From Brevibacillus sp. (GTDB taxonomy: Bacteria; Bacillota; Bacilli; Brevibacillales; Brevibacillaceae), in the NCBI GenBank assembly GCA_029240815.1, contig JARDZO010000026.1, positions 1-51,302 of the forward strand: a DNA stretch of 51,302 nucleotides. The letters are read 5' to 3'. Below are positions 37,554 through 46,343 of the stretch, piece after piece. Below the pieces are notes generated by a model. That model was not told the origin of the DNA, did no database searches, and worked only from the letters and a program-made list of their open reading frames with translations. Both the position numbers and the translations under genes were made by a program. How positions within the stretch are numbered: position 1 is the first letter of the stretch; the number at the start of each line of letters is the position of its first letter.

Positions 37554-38114
37554 ATGGAACAAACGAATAGTGCGACAAAATGGAAAGTAGAATTGTTTGA
37601 TTGGTTGAAATCGTTCTTACTGATTGGCGGATTGACCGTCTTTATCTACGTATTTGTGATGGCGCCATACGTGGTTCAGGGTCGTTCTATGGAAAGCACA
37701 TTACATGATCGCGAACGCGTCATCGTAAACAAAGCCATCTATTACTTGAAAGACCCGCAGCCTGGTGATATCGTAATCATCCACCCAGATGCGAGCGGCG
37801 ATAACTGGATCAAACGTGTCGTTGCCAAAGCCGGTGATACGGTAGAGGCAAAAGATGATCAACTGTACGTCAATGGCAAACCGCTCAGTGAAGAATATTT
37901 GACGAATAACAAGTTGAAAGCTTCTGCTGCCGGTGTTACCCTGACGGAAGACTTTGGTCCGATCACTATCCCGGAAGGCAGCGTGTTCGTCATGGGAGAC
38001 AACCGCAACAACAGTATGGACAGTCGGGTAATCGGTCCCGTGAAGCTGGATCATGTGGTAGGACGTGCCGAAGCGGTTTACTGGCCACTCGCTGACATCC
38101 GCCTTCCCCATTAA
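37554..38114 (+). CDS. lepB: Type I signal peptidase
   Basis: Membrane-anchored serine-lysine protease that cleaves signal peptides from exported proteins. The 186 residues have one N-terminal helix (about 20-37), the catalytic Ser in GRSMEST near residue 45 and the catalytic Lys in NWIKRVVA near residue 86. The box E motif is GDNRNNSMDSR near residue 146. This is the Gram-positive SipS-type layout with a single helix. AGGAG lies upstream and an 11-bp-stem terminator follows. Confidence 0.96.
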   Translation: MEQTNSATKWKVELFDWLKSFLLIGGLTVFIYVFVMAPYVVQGRSMESTLHDRERVIVNKAIYYLKDPQPGDIVIIHPDASGDNWIKRVVAKAGDTVEAKDDQLYVNGKPLSEEYLTNNKLKASAAGVTLTEDFGPITIPEGSVFVMGDNRNNSMDSRVIGPVKLDHVVGRAEAVYWPLADIRLPH

Positions 38115-38137
38115 TAGAAACGTTTCTCCTCAAGCAA

Positions 38138-38165
38138 AAAAGCCGCTCTTCGTGAGCGGCTTTTG
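38138..38165. terminator. Bidirectional terminator between lepB and the carboxypeptidase gene
   Basis: AAAAGCCGCTC (38138-38148) and GAGCGGCTTTT (38154-38164) form a perfect 11-bp stem with a 5-nt loop. Confidence 0.85.
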
Positions 38166-38174
38166 TCGTATTCT

Positions 38175-39011
38175 CTATTGCTTTTGAGCAGATCCAGATT
38201 CTTTAAAGTAATCTTCCAGAGTAATACCTTTGCTCATGATTTCCTCCGCGATTTCTTTTCCTACGTAACGCAGGTGCCACGGTTCATAAGCATACCCTGT
38301 AATGTCTTCTTTCCCTTTCACATAGCGGATAATAAATCCGAATGGTGCACAGTTAGCTGCGAGCCATTGACCTTCTGGGGTATCCGCGAACGATTCTTCC
38401 AATCGAGTCTGTGCGTCGACTCCAGAAACATCCATGGCGAGACCTGTTTGGTGTTCACTCTTTCCTGGAACCGCACTGTACGCTGCCGCGTGCTCAGCTC
38501 CCTGCGTTTTCACGTACGTATCAAACAATGATTTTTGCGTACGGTACGAACGATAGCCCGACACTGCATAGAGCTCGATGCCTTGCTCTTTCGCCTGCTC
38601 GAATAATTTTTCGAGTGCACCCGCGGCTTCCGCGCGCATCATCCGCTTCTCCACTTTCTCATCGAATGGGAACGGTACATTCGGCTCAACGAGATCAGAA
38701 GGAATATAATCAGCTGGCAACGCTCGCTGTTTATTCACGACGACAGTCATTTCCGTAGGATTGGTCACCGTAGGCATACCGTCCACCATTTGTATGGTTT
38801 CCTCCAAGGAAGACTTTTTATTTTTTACTGCGCTTGCCTCCTGTTGCTCAGGTGTGGCTGTCTGACCTGAAGTCGAGTCAGCCGGTGCTGTAGAAGACTG
38901 TGCCTTTTCTCCTGACAGCAAGTTGCTGAGCGATGGTGCTTCACATCCACTTAATAGGGCTGCTGATATTGCTGCGACGAGAGCAAGACCCGTAGTATGA
39001 CTTCTTTTCAT
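38175..39011 (-). CDS. VanY/LdcB-type D-Ala-D-Ala carboxypeptidase lipoprotein
   Basis: The 278-residue protein has a lipoprotein signal ending LLSGC, a Ser/Thr/Gln-rich linker to about residue 70, and a C-terminal zinc peptidase domain. Zinc and catalytic motifs are present: SGYRSYRTQ, SEHQTGLAMD (SxHxxGxAxD) and EPWHLRYVG (ExxH). It trims peptidoglycan stem peptides outside the membrane. Whether it prefers D,D or L,D bonds cannot be told from the sequence. It faces lepB across a shared terminator. Confidence 0.92.
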   Translation of the reverse strand: MKRSHTTGLALVAAISAALLSGCEAPSLSNLLSGEKAQSSTAPADSTSGQTATPEQQEASAVKNKKSSLEETIQMVDGMPTVTNPTEMTVVVNKQRALPADYIPSDLVEPNVPFPFDEKVEKRMMRAEAAGALEKLFEQAKEQGIELYAVSGYRSYRTQKSLFDTYVKTQGAEHAAAYSAVPGKSEHQTGLAMDVSGVDAQTRLEESFADTPEGQWLAANCAPFGFIIRYVKGKEDITGYAYEPWHLRYVGKEIAEEIMSKGITLEDYFKESGSAQKQ

Positions 39012-39086
39012 TTCCTGTCCTCCTGATTCCTTACAGCGTCCTGCTCTACCTTACCATGGAGTTAGACAGAAAAAAAGCGCAGATTG

Positions 39087-39977
39087 TCACACTTTTTGCT
39101 CTGAAAGTTTTGTGGAAATCGTCTGAATGAGTTCAGGTAGCCAAGCCTCTAGCTTCCAAAAAGAGAATCCAGCTGCTCCTGCTTTTTGGTTATCCATATA
39201 AAACGAGGCAGGGAAGGCAAAGGGCGAGAAGTCGGCAGCATCTTTTTCTGCTACAAGTTGAGCAGGTTTGCCAACAACGTCAGCAATGTCCTCCATCAAA
39301 GTCTGCTGGCGAATGGTTCCATCAGAGCAGGCGTTTACCGGCCCCGTCAAAGTCGTCGTCCCCACCCATTGCAAGAACTCCGCTGCCTCCTGTGCATGTA
39401 TAAAGCACATGATTGCTTGCGGATTCGCAATCCCGATCGGACGTTCCTGTTGAATATGTTCGACATGGAAGTGCAGTCGCTTCGTATAGTCATCCTCCGC
39501 TAAGACGATGGGAAAACGCACGGCTACAACCGGGAAGTCTGTTTGCTGAAAAAACACAGCTTCTGCTTGCCGTTTCCCTTCCTGGTACGTGACTTTGTCT
39601 CTCGCGGAAGGCTGAATGTCATACGTATAAGGATCAAATTCCTCTTCCTTCAGACTCTCCTCCGAGAAATCATAGACGGAAAGCGTCGAGGTCAACACGT
39701 ATTTGCCTACTTTTCCTCGGAATACGTCGCAGGCTTCCAGCGCATTTTGTGAAGAATAGCAAATATTATCGTAAACGATATCCCATTCCTGTTCCCCAGC
39801 AACTGCCAAAGAAGCGGGATCATCTCGATCCAATGTCAATCGCTTGACTTGAGGGGGAAGCTCGACTTCCGTCATCCCTCTGGTCGCCACAGTCACATCA
39901 GCTCCTGCCGCCACCAACAAATGCACCAATCTTTTACCAAAAAAACGGGTTCCGCCTAAAACGAGTACTTTCTTCAA
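39087..39977 (-). CDS. NAD(P)-dependent epimerase/reductase family protein
   Basis: The 296-residue protein has an N-terminal Rossmann motif (VLVLGGTRFFGKRLV) and an extended-SDR pattern with STLSVYD and YQEGKRQAE in place of a clear YxxxK. The catalytic residues are therefore not standard and activity is uncertain. TTG 39977 has GGAGGTG 6 nt upstream; a longer frame upstream overlaps the ggt gene. It lies 22 bp after ggt on the same strand and is probably cotranscribed with it. Confidence 0.8.
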   Translation of the reverse strand: MKKVLVLGGTRFFGKRLVHLLVAAGADVTVATRGMTEVELPPQVKRLTLDRDDPASLAVAGEQEWDIVYDNICYSSQNALEACDVFRGKVGKYVLTSTLSVYDFSEESLKEEEFDPYTYDIQPSARDKVTYQEGKRQAEAVFFQQTDFPVVAVRFPIVLAEDDYTKRLHFHVEHIQQERPIGIANPQAIMCFIHAQEAAEFLQWVGTTTLTGPVNACSDGTIRQQTLMEDIADVVGKPAQLVAEKDAADFSPFAFPASFYMDNQKAGAAGFSFWKLEAWLPELIQTISTKLSEQKV

Positions 39978-39999
39978 GCCGAGCACCTCCATCTCCCCA

Positions 40000-42027
40000 T
40001 TATTTTTGCAATTGCAGCGTTCGTTCTGCCGCATTCCATTCGACTGTATAGCCCAATGCTTCGGCCACTTTTTTAACCGGCAAGAATCCTTTTTCATCGA
40101 TCGCGACTGCTTTCTCCCTAAACGTTGCAAAATCACCGTTCAAGCCAAGCAGCAGCTTTTCTGCCTGAATATATGCCGTTCCATTTACCATTCGCTTCTG
40201 ATCCGCCTTGTATGGATAAACCAGTCCGTTCACTTGCAGCACGAATGGACCTGCCGATTCCTCTGGTTGCGCATCGGGTTGGGCAGTCGTGTAGGCAACG
40301 GCGTCTACGCCGAGAACCGTACCTTGCCGCGTGTTGTCTGCTCCCCCGTACATTTTTCCTGTTTCCAAATCGTACACAATCGCCTGAACGTTACCGATAT
40401 TGGTCGGCATCTCCGCAAAGCCGTGTCCTTTTGCCAGAAGCTGCAAAATGACATCCTGATCAAACCCAGCTTCCCATGTCACTGCAGGGTAAGCGCTCGA
40501 GAAAATTCGCGGGGCCACGATCGCATCCTGAATCTCCATGCCATGATCGATTACATTTAGAATCGTTTGCGAGACGGAAGCGATAATGGTCGACCCACCT
40601 GGTGAGCCCACTGCCAGAAACGGCTCTCCATCCTTCAAAACAATCGTCGGAGTCATACTCGAACGCGGTCGCTTGCCAGGCTCTACCTGATTGACACCCC
40701 CTGGAACAGCATCGAAGTCTGTGAGCTCGTTATTTAGCATGAATCCATAACCCGGTACCATGATCCCGCTTCCAAACACATCCTCGATCGTGGTCGTGTA
40801 GGAAACGAGATTGCCCCATTGATCCATCACGGAGAAATGAGTGGTTTGCTTCACGGGCGAAGGATCGTTGAAGTTCATTGCAACGACAGGTTTTTTCCCA
40901 GGATCGTATTTCCACGGATCTCCTGCCTGCACCTTTGTGTTGACGGTATCGTCGCTGATGAGTGCTCGACGTTCTTTGATGTACTCGTCGTTGATCAAGC
41001 CTTGTTTGGGTACCGGGTACACATCTTCGTCTGCCATATAAGCGGCACGGTCCGCATAGGCGAGGTGATTGGCCTCAATCAGATGGTGCAAATACGTGAC
41101 AGAGCCAAAGCCATCCTTCTGGTTGTCGTAGCCCTCCATCAGCTTTAAGATTTGCAAGAGCGTCAAGCCTCCGGAGCTGGGCGGTCCCATCGTGACTACT
41201 TCATATCCGCGGAACGTACCTCGAACCGGCTCCCTTTCCTTTACCGTATACGCTTTCAAGTCCTGCAAGGTCATAGATCCACCTGTCCGCTGTACCTCCT
41301 CCACCAGTGCTTGACCGATCTCCCCGCTGTAAAAAGCGCTCGTACCTTTATCGCGTACCAATTGGAGCGTCTTCGCCAAATCCGGCTGTACCAAGACGTC
41401 CCCCTCTTTTAATGGCACGCCTTCTGGAGCAAATACCTTTGCCGCTGTTTCATGTTTCTGTAATTTATCCAGTGAGTTCTTGATGTTGTCCGCAGTCACC
41501 CAGTTGACACGCACACCTTTTGATGCCAGTTCAATCGCAGGTTCGATGACATCAGTCAGCTTCATGGTACCGTAGCTTTTCAGGGATTTTTCTACGCCGA
41601 GCAATGTGCCAGGTATACCTACCGCCTGTCCGGTCGTGTGCCTCTCTCCAAACGGAATCGGTTTACCGTCCTCCTGCAGGAACATATCCGGCTTCGCCCC
41701 AGCAGGCGCTACTTCCCTGCTGTCAAATACTGTGACCTTGTTCTGATCCTTGAGGTAAATCATCATGAAACCGCCGCCGCCCACACCTGACATGTACGGC
41801 TCTGCTACGTTTAGTGCGAGCTGTATAGCCGCGGCTGCATCCACCGCATTTCCTCCCTTCGCCAAGATGTCCTTGCCGACTTGGGCTGCTGCTGGATGGG
41901 ATACGGCTACAATCCCTTTCGTCGCTCCATCTACCCCTACAGGTACACCTGGCACCTTCGCCTGAGCTGGAAATGCAAATGTCGCAAACGTGAGAAGCGA
42001 AAAGGCAAACAGCCTTACCTTTTTCAT
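40000..42027 (-). CDS. ggt: Gamma-glutamyltransferase with C-terminal copper-amine-oxidase-N-like domain
   Basis: Secreted Ggt moves or hydrolyses gamma-glutamyl groups of glutathione and related compounds. The 675-residue precursor has a signal peptide. The autocleavage/nucleophile Thr lies in KQTTHFSVMD near residue 392, followed by EDVFGSGIMVPGYGFMLNNE. Bacterial Ggt is usually about 560-590 residues. The extra C-terminal 85 or so (NGLVYPYKADQKRMVNGTAY to VEWNAAERTLQL) resemble the copper amine oxidase N-terminal-like (PF07833 type) domain often found on secreted Paenibacillaceae proteins. AGGGGGG lies 5 nt before the ATG. Confidence 0.93.
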   Translation of the reverse strand: MKKVRLFAFSLLTFATFAFPAQAKVPGVPVGVDGATKGIVAVSHPAAAQVGKDILAKGGNAVDAAAAIQLALNVAEPYMSGVGGGGFMMIYLKDQNKVTVFDSREVAPAGAKPDMFLQEDGKPIPFGERHTTGQAVGIPGTLLGVEKSLKSYGTMKLTDVIEPAIELASKGVRVNWVTADNIKNSLDKLQKHETAAKVFAPEGVPLKEGDVLVQPDLAKTLQLVRDKGTSAFYSGEIGQALVEEVQRTGGSMTLQDLKAYTVKEREPVRGTFRGYEVVTMGPPSSGGLTLLQILKLMEGYDNQKDGFGSVTYLHHLIEANHLAYADRAAYMADEDVYPVPKQGLINDEYIKERRALISDDTVNTKVQAGDPWKYDPGKKPVVAMNFNDPSPVKQTTHFSVMDQWGNLVSYTTTIEDVFGSGIMVPGYGFMLNNELTDFDAVPGGVNQVEPGKRPRSSMTPTIVLKDGEPFLAVGSPGGSTIIASVSQTILNVIDHGMEIQDAIVAPRIFSSAYPAVTWEAGFDQDVILQLLAKGHGFAEMPTNIGNVQAIVYDLETGKMYGGADNTRQGTVLGVDAVAYTTAQPDAQPEESAGPFVLQVNGLVYPYKADQKRMVNGTAYIQAEKLLLGLNGDFATFREKAVAIDEKGFLPVKKVAEALGYTVEWNAAERTLQLQK

Positions 42028-42127
42028 ACGATCCCCCCTTGCCTATTTTCTTGTTTCTACCATTATTATAATTTTCAGCCTTTTTATCGGTCAACATGTC
42101 TATGGTCCTTTTAGCACACTCGCCCAC

Positions 42128-42183
42128 GCAAAAACACCTCTCCCGATCAATTCCAACGAGTGGACCTGACCTGAAAAGGTGTA
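42128..42183 (-). terminator. Possible terminator of the NAGPA-domain operon
   Basis: On the minus strand ACACCT and AGGTGT pair around a long loop and lead into TTTTTG. The stem is short and the loop is about 40 nt, so this is weak. Confidence 0.3.
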
Positions 42184-42197
42184 GGGAAAGATAACTC

Positions 42198-43268
42198 TTA
42201 CGGCATGATGACCAGATTGCTGACGACCGGGCGTTCTTTTCCACCCGATGGCTTGTTCATCAATTTGCCTTTGTAATAGAATGCGCTGGAGCCGCCACCG
42301 TCGAGATTGTAGGCATCGACGACGTGGAACTCCTGCAGCTTTCTCTGTGCTTCTTCCAAGGTAACACCATTACTCCAACCTTCACGTCTGCCGTCGATCA
42401 CAATCACCAAGAGATCCCCATTGTCAAAGTGACCGATCAATGTTCGTGGCTGACGGGCATTGGCCCAATCGCGAGGAATAGCCAGTCGTTTGCCGTCCTG
42501 CAGAAGCCGCGGGAGGAAGCTGGCCCCTTGCAAAATGCCTTGCTGCGAAATTTGCTGCTGGGTAGTGATCTTCGTTCCGACGAGATGACCTTTGTTGTTA
42601 AATCCAACGAAGCTCAGATTCGAATTGTTTGAAAAGGTGCGAATCTTCCCGTCGACAACGGTAATTCCAAGTGGAGTTACATACCCTCTCTTGTCTGACA
42701 TGAATCCACCGGCATTGATCGCCAGGACAGCCCCCGTACGTTTTCCTGCATGACTGGTCGTTTCGCCCTTGCTCTTAACCGAATTGTTAGCGAGAACCAT
42801 CTTTAATGCCTTGGGATCATTGAGCCGCACTTTGGCCATGTACCCACGGTATCCAGCTTCCTCCAGAGAGTACACTTTCACCGTAGAATTTTTGCCAAAC
42901 GATTGTCCGATTGGATTTCCAAGCATATTGGACAAGATCGTATCCAGCACATCCGCGGATTTTTGCGTTTGCGATTTACTCGCAGCCAACAAGTTGTTAA
43001 TATGCTCATTCTGCTGCTCGTAATCTTTCTTTTCCTTTTCCGTACGATCGCGAATATCATCAATCAGTTCTTCGGCATTACTGATCTGATCGCGGGTCTC
43101 ATCCAGTTTTTCGCGAAGCGCTGTCGCCTGTTCATGGGACTGCTCAACTGGCAGTTGCATAGCTTCTACCTGGAGCTTGTCTACCGGGTTGGCCCACGAA
43201 AAAGCAACCAAAAACCCGAGCGCAGGCGCCAGCAGAAACGCAAAAAACCGGTTTACTTTACCAAGCAC
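42198..43268 (-). CDS. Exported NAGPA (phosphodiester glycosidase) domain protein with coiled coil
   Basis: The 356-residue protein has an N-terminal membrane segment or uncleaved signal and a coiled coil (about residues 45-110). Its C-terminal NAGPA domain carries VLAINAGGFMSD, IVIDGRREGWSNG and the hallmark YNLDGGGSSAFYY. NAGPA-family enzymes cleave sugar phosphodiesters, and bacterial members act on exopolysaccharide or teichoic acid. GTG 43268 has GGAGG 9 nt upstream. It overlaps the preceding coiled-coil gene by 11 bp, so the two are coupled and may interact through their coiled coils. Confidence 0.87.
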   Translation of the reverse strand: MLGKVNRFFAFLLAPALGFLVAFSWANPVDKLQVEAMQLPVEQSHEQATALREKLDETRDQISNAEELIDDIRDRTEKEKKDYEQQNEHINNLLAASKSQTQKSADVLDTILSNMLGNPIGQSFGKNSTVKVYSLEEAGYRGYMAKVRLNDPKALKMVLANNSVKSKGETTSHAGKRTGAVLAINAGGFMSDKRGYVTPLGITVVDGKIRTFSNNSNLSFVGFNNKGHLVGTKITTQQQISQQGILQGASFLPRLLQDGKRLAIPRDWANARQPRTLIGHFDNGDLLVIVIDGRREGWSNGVTLEEAQRKLQEFHVVDAYNLDGGGSSAFYYKGKLMNKPSGGKERPVVSNLVIMP

Positions 43269-43776
43269 GAGCAGCATCCTCCAGTTTTTTCAACGACGCT
43301 TTCAAATCGACGAGTTGTTTGTTCAACTGGTCAATCCGATCCTGGAGGGCCTCCTTCGTCTTATTCGAGCCGCCAATCGTTTCACCAGTCAATTGCAAAT
43401 CTTCTTCCAAATTGGACAGGCCATCCTGCACGGTATTCATCTCATCCTGTACTTGTGTCAACTGTTCACCAAGCGCAATCATCTGCTTCTGATTCTCAGC
43501 TTGCACCTGTTCAAAGCGTTGATTGACATATTGCTGCTGCTTGTCCAACGTATGGACCGCAAAGGCATATCCTGCATATGCGAGGCCAACCCAGACCACG
43601 ATAGTCGCTATGAGCGGCCATGGAGATTGTTTGCCTTCTGTCTGGGAGGGAACCAACGTCTGGAACAAGCTCCGAAACATTCCGGTTCTTTTACGCCTTC
43701 CCTCCTGCCCTCCATTTGCGGGGAGTTGCAGTGTGGATGACGGTGTCGATTGAGCACGAATGTATTTATCGCTCAT
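43258..43776 (-). CDS. Single-pass membrane coiled-coil protein
   Basis: The 172-residue protein has a basic, disordered N terminus of about 50 residues, one membrane helix (PLIATIVVWVGLAYAGYAF, about 53-72) and a long extracellular coiled coil with heptads to the C terminus (QVQDEMNTVQDGLSNLEEDL). It is the first gene of a two-gene operon with the NAGPA-domain protein. An AAAGGAGGGGG RBS precedes the ATG. No enzymatic motif; scaffold or partner role inferred. Confidence 0.75.
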   Translation of the reverse strand: MSDKYIRAQSTPSSTLQLPANGGQEGRRKRTGMFRSLFQTLVPSQTEGKQSPWPLIATIVVWVGLAYAGYAFAVHTLDKQQQYVNQRFEQVQAENQKQMIALGEQLTQVQDEMNTVQDGLSNLEEDLQLTGETIGGSNKTKEALQDRIDQLNKQLVDLKASLKKLEDAARAW

Positions 43777-44170
43777 CGGCTACCCCCTCCTTTCTATGAC
43801 AAAGAGTGAGGTTTTATTATAACATAGAACATTTTTCGGCAAGCCTTTTGCGTAATATTGTCAACATTCCACCAAATCGTTGATCGGTACCCAAATTTCA
43901 CAACGCACGGTCGTAAGAGAAAGAAAATGATAAGAAAAGTCATAAACCATTTTTTCACTAAGTCAAACTGTAGTGGAGAAGAGGAAAAGGGGAAGACGCT
44001 CCAGCTTTCGAACGAACATATTTGACGACTTCGTTCATCTCTTGATTCACCCATGTCCTTCGAAGCGCAACGATTGAGAAACTAAGCTTTTGCTCCATTG
44101 CACCTCTTACTACCAGGTACCTAGAAGCCACAACTGCTTCTCCTTACCACCACAGCATGTTTGAGCCGTC
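43777..44170. promoter_or_regulatory. Intergenic region with extended -10 promoter (43816-43821) of the coiled-coil/NAGPA operon
   Basis: On the minus strand TGTTATAAT gives an extended -10 box with TATAAT at 43816-43821, about 40 bp before the ATG. TTGCCG lies 15 bp upstream of it. The remainder to 44170 holds no convincing gene; one 86-codon frame overlaps this promoter and was rejected. Confidence 0.6.
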
Positions 44171-44199
44171 AAAAAACCCCTTGGGATGAACCCAAGGGA
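44171..44199 (-). terminator. Terminator of the aldolase-like gene
   Basis: CCCTTGGG (44178-44185) and CCCAAGGG (44191-44198) form a perfect stem, and the minus strand continues into six T. Confidence 0.8.
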
Positions 44200-44237
44200 G
44201 CTTCTGCAGAAAACAGAACGGAATTCATGTGAGAAAA

Positions 44238-45338
44238 TTATCGACTCAGGACTTCTTTCATTTTCCCATCGAGAACGCGAAACGCTTGCTGCAGCGCTTC
44301 TTTTGGGATGCCCCCGTAATTATCGCCGACACTTACCTCAAAGTAGCAGGTTGCTTCATCGACGAGGTGGAGGGTCATCGCTAAGCCTACCCCTGTTTCT
44401 TCGTAGACCGACTGAAATACCGGCTCCAGCGTCTCTTTCGGGAATGGAAGATGGACGTGAAACATGTTGGATACGGGCACAACTGGTCGGGTTGTGATCC
44501 CGCGACATCCATTATAAAAGCTCGCCAGCTCTTTTGCCTGTTCATAGTATTCTGGAAAGCGATTCTTTCTTTGCTCGAAGTAATAGTCTGCACTGAGAAT
44601 GTACGGATACAGGCTGATCAGGTCTCCCCCATGACGCCGTTTCCAGACCTTTGCTTCTTTTGTGAATTCCTCGTCTCCTGCCAGGATCGAACCAGCAAGC
44701 CCCCCAATTCCTTTGTAAAAGGAAACGTAAATGCTGTCAAACAACTGGCAGATTTCTGCTGCGGACTTCTGGTAGTAAGGGAGAATTTCGAAAAGACGGG
44801 CACCATCGAGCTGCAGTTTGATTCCTTTTTCGCGGCAATACTCAGAGATCGCTACCAATTCCTCATATTCCGGCAATTCTCCGCCGATCTCACGCTGCGG
44901 TAATTCCAGCAACAAGCAAGCAACGTCAGTGTCCATATTCTGAACATCCTCCAGTCGAATCAACCGGGTTTTGTCAGCGAGCAAGACGGATTCAATCAGA
45001 TGCAGCTTTTTTAACCCATCTTCTTCGTGGATTTCCAGATGGGAGAGTGGATGATACGCCACTTTGTTGACCGACTTTTGATCACACCAAATGCGCAAGG
45101 CGATTTGCTGAGCCATTGTCCCACTTGGGAAGAAAACGGCTGTATCTTTTCCTACTATCTCAGCAAGTTTTTTTTCGAATTCCTCAATCACTTGCCCTTT
45201 GCCGTAAATGTCGCTCTCCAGATTTCCATCCAGCTCTGCCAGCGCATTTTGCAGTACGCGAATGTTTCGCGGTCCATGTCCGGGTACTTGATACTTGCTG
45301 TTCTTGTAGGCTTCTGCCAGCTGCTTTGATGCGTTCAT
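44238..45338 (-). CDS. PLP-dependent threonine aldolase/beta-eliminating lyase family protein
   Basis: The 366-residue fold-type I PLP enzyme resembles low-specificity threonine aldolases, which split threonine-type amino acids into glycine and an aldehyde. FFPSGTMAQQIAL gives the PLP-phosphate loop near residue 75. LQLDGARLFE carries the conserved Asp-Gly-Ala-Arg near residue 180, and VSFYKGIGGLAGSIL holds the Schiff-base Lys near residue 210. True aldolases normally read SxSKGLGAP, so substrate may differ. ATG 45338 with AAGGA upstream was chosen. Single gene with its own terminator. Confidence 0.85.
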   Translation of the reverse strand: MNASKQLAEAYKNSKYQVPGHGPRNIRVLQNALAELDGNLESDIYGKGQVIEEFEKKLAEIVGKDTAVFFPSGTMAQQIALRIWCDQKSVNKVAYHPLSHLEIHEEDGLKKLHLIESVLLADKTRLIRLEDVQNMDTDVACLLLELPQREIGGELPEYEELVAISEYCREKGIKLQLDGARLFEILPYYQKSAAEICQLFDSIYVSFYKGIGGLAGSILAGDEEFTKEAKVWKRRHGGDLISLYPYILSADYYFEQRKNRFPEYYEQAKELASFYNGCRGITTRPVVPVSNMFHVHLPFPKETLEPVFQSVYEETGVGLAMTLHLVDEATCYFEVSVGDNYGGIPKEALQQAFRVLDGKMKEVLSR

Positions 45339-45430
45339 CTCAGATCCTTCCCTTCCTCTTGCATCGTTTCCTCGTTTGCAAAACAACCATTTATACTGAC
45401 TATACACCTTCCTGCCAATCTGTACCTAGT

Positions 45431-45460
45431 AAAAAAACCGCCTGATTGGCGGTTCCTTTT
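45431..45460 (-). terminator. Terminator of the RDD gene
   Basis: AACCGCC (45436-45442) and GGCGGTT (45448-45454) pair, with a T-run on the minus strand, 11 bp after the RDD stop. Confidence 0.75.
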
Positions 45461-45470
45461 ACGTGTCCTG

Positions 45471-46295
45471 TCATGAAGAGCCTAGCTTCCATTCTTTTTG
45501 CAAGTCCCGATGCACGAGCGTTAGAAACGCAATCGGATCATGCCTGACGAGCGGTTCATCTTGCACACCCAGTTTTTTCGAAAGCAGGCTGGCCATTTGT
45601 GTCCCGAGCTCTTTTCTCTTTTCAGGGGCTAGAGATGACTGGCGGTCAAGAAAGGACGTGAGCAACTGCCAATCCTCTCGTGTTATCAGCTGCTTTTGAC
45701 GTTCATCCAGCTCCAGCACCTGCGGATGGTCATGCATTTGCAAAGATTGCTGTGTGACTTTTTTACGAGATGGCCGAGCTGTCCGCCCGCTTTCTACGAC
45801 GACAATCGTACCTGCCACGAGATCTCCGAGCCGTTTGTCCTGCGGGTGAAAAAAGGAAATCACCGCACCGAGAAAGTAGCCCATCGGCAATCCATCCACG
45901 ATGCGAAATAAATTGCGAATCGCCGCTCCCAAAAACGTAATCGGTTGGCCATTGTCTCTCATGACTCTCAACCCCATCAAACGTTTGCCGATCGTCTGAC
46001 CAGACCAGAACGCCTCCTGAAGCAGAAAGTATCCAAAGTTGAGAACAAAGACAAAGAGGATGACGATTGCTATCGCCATATTTTCAGTTTCGAGGAAAAA
46101 ATCGCTATCTTTACCAAATATGACTAGGCCAAACACGATGAATACAGTAAGATTAACCAAGAAAAGAATCACAGAGTCAATCATCAGTGCAGCTGCCCGA
46201 CTCCCCAAACCCGCTGTCTGGAAGCGGAGCAACACGTACTCTGGGGTCACGATCGATGTTTCGCGCTCATGATGCTGTGTGGTCGGTTCAATCAT
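45471..46295 (-). CDS. RDD family membrane protein
   Basis: The 274-residue protein has an RDD domain with three to four helices (about residues 25-160). It opens FQTAGLGSRAAALMIDSVILF, where Arg and Asp match the family motif, and continues GQTIGKRLMGLRVM. A cytosolic C-terminal tail of about 100 charged residues follows. RDD proteins often sit beside MoxR/DUF58/SpoIIM gene groups, as here. It diverges from the SpoIIM-like gene with a 48-bp gap. Function unclear; some RDD proteins affect ion or compatible-solute handling. Confidence 0.88.
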   Translation of the reverse strand: MIEPTTQHHERETSIVTPEYVLLRFQTAGLGSRAAALMIDSVILFLVNLTVFIVFGLVIFGKDSDFFLETENMAIAIVILFVFVLNFGYFLLQEAFWSGQTIGKRLMGLRVMRDNGQPITFLGAAIRNLFRIVDGLPMGYFLGAVISFFHPQDKRLGDLVAGTIVVVESGRTARPSRKKVTQQSLQMHDHPQVLELDERQKQLITREDWQLLTSFLDRQSSLAPEKRKELGTQMASLLSKKLGVQDEPLVRHDPIAFLTLVHRDLQKEWKLGSS

Positions 46296-46343
46296 TTTCC
46301 TTCATTTCCCCCTCTCATTAATTGTTGAATGGAGGCAAGTTTC

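Noticed and set aside
43794..44054. 86-codon frame on the minus strand
   Set aside because: It overlaps the TATAAT promoter of the coiled-coil operon, has no RBS and no recognisable sequence.
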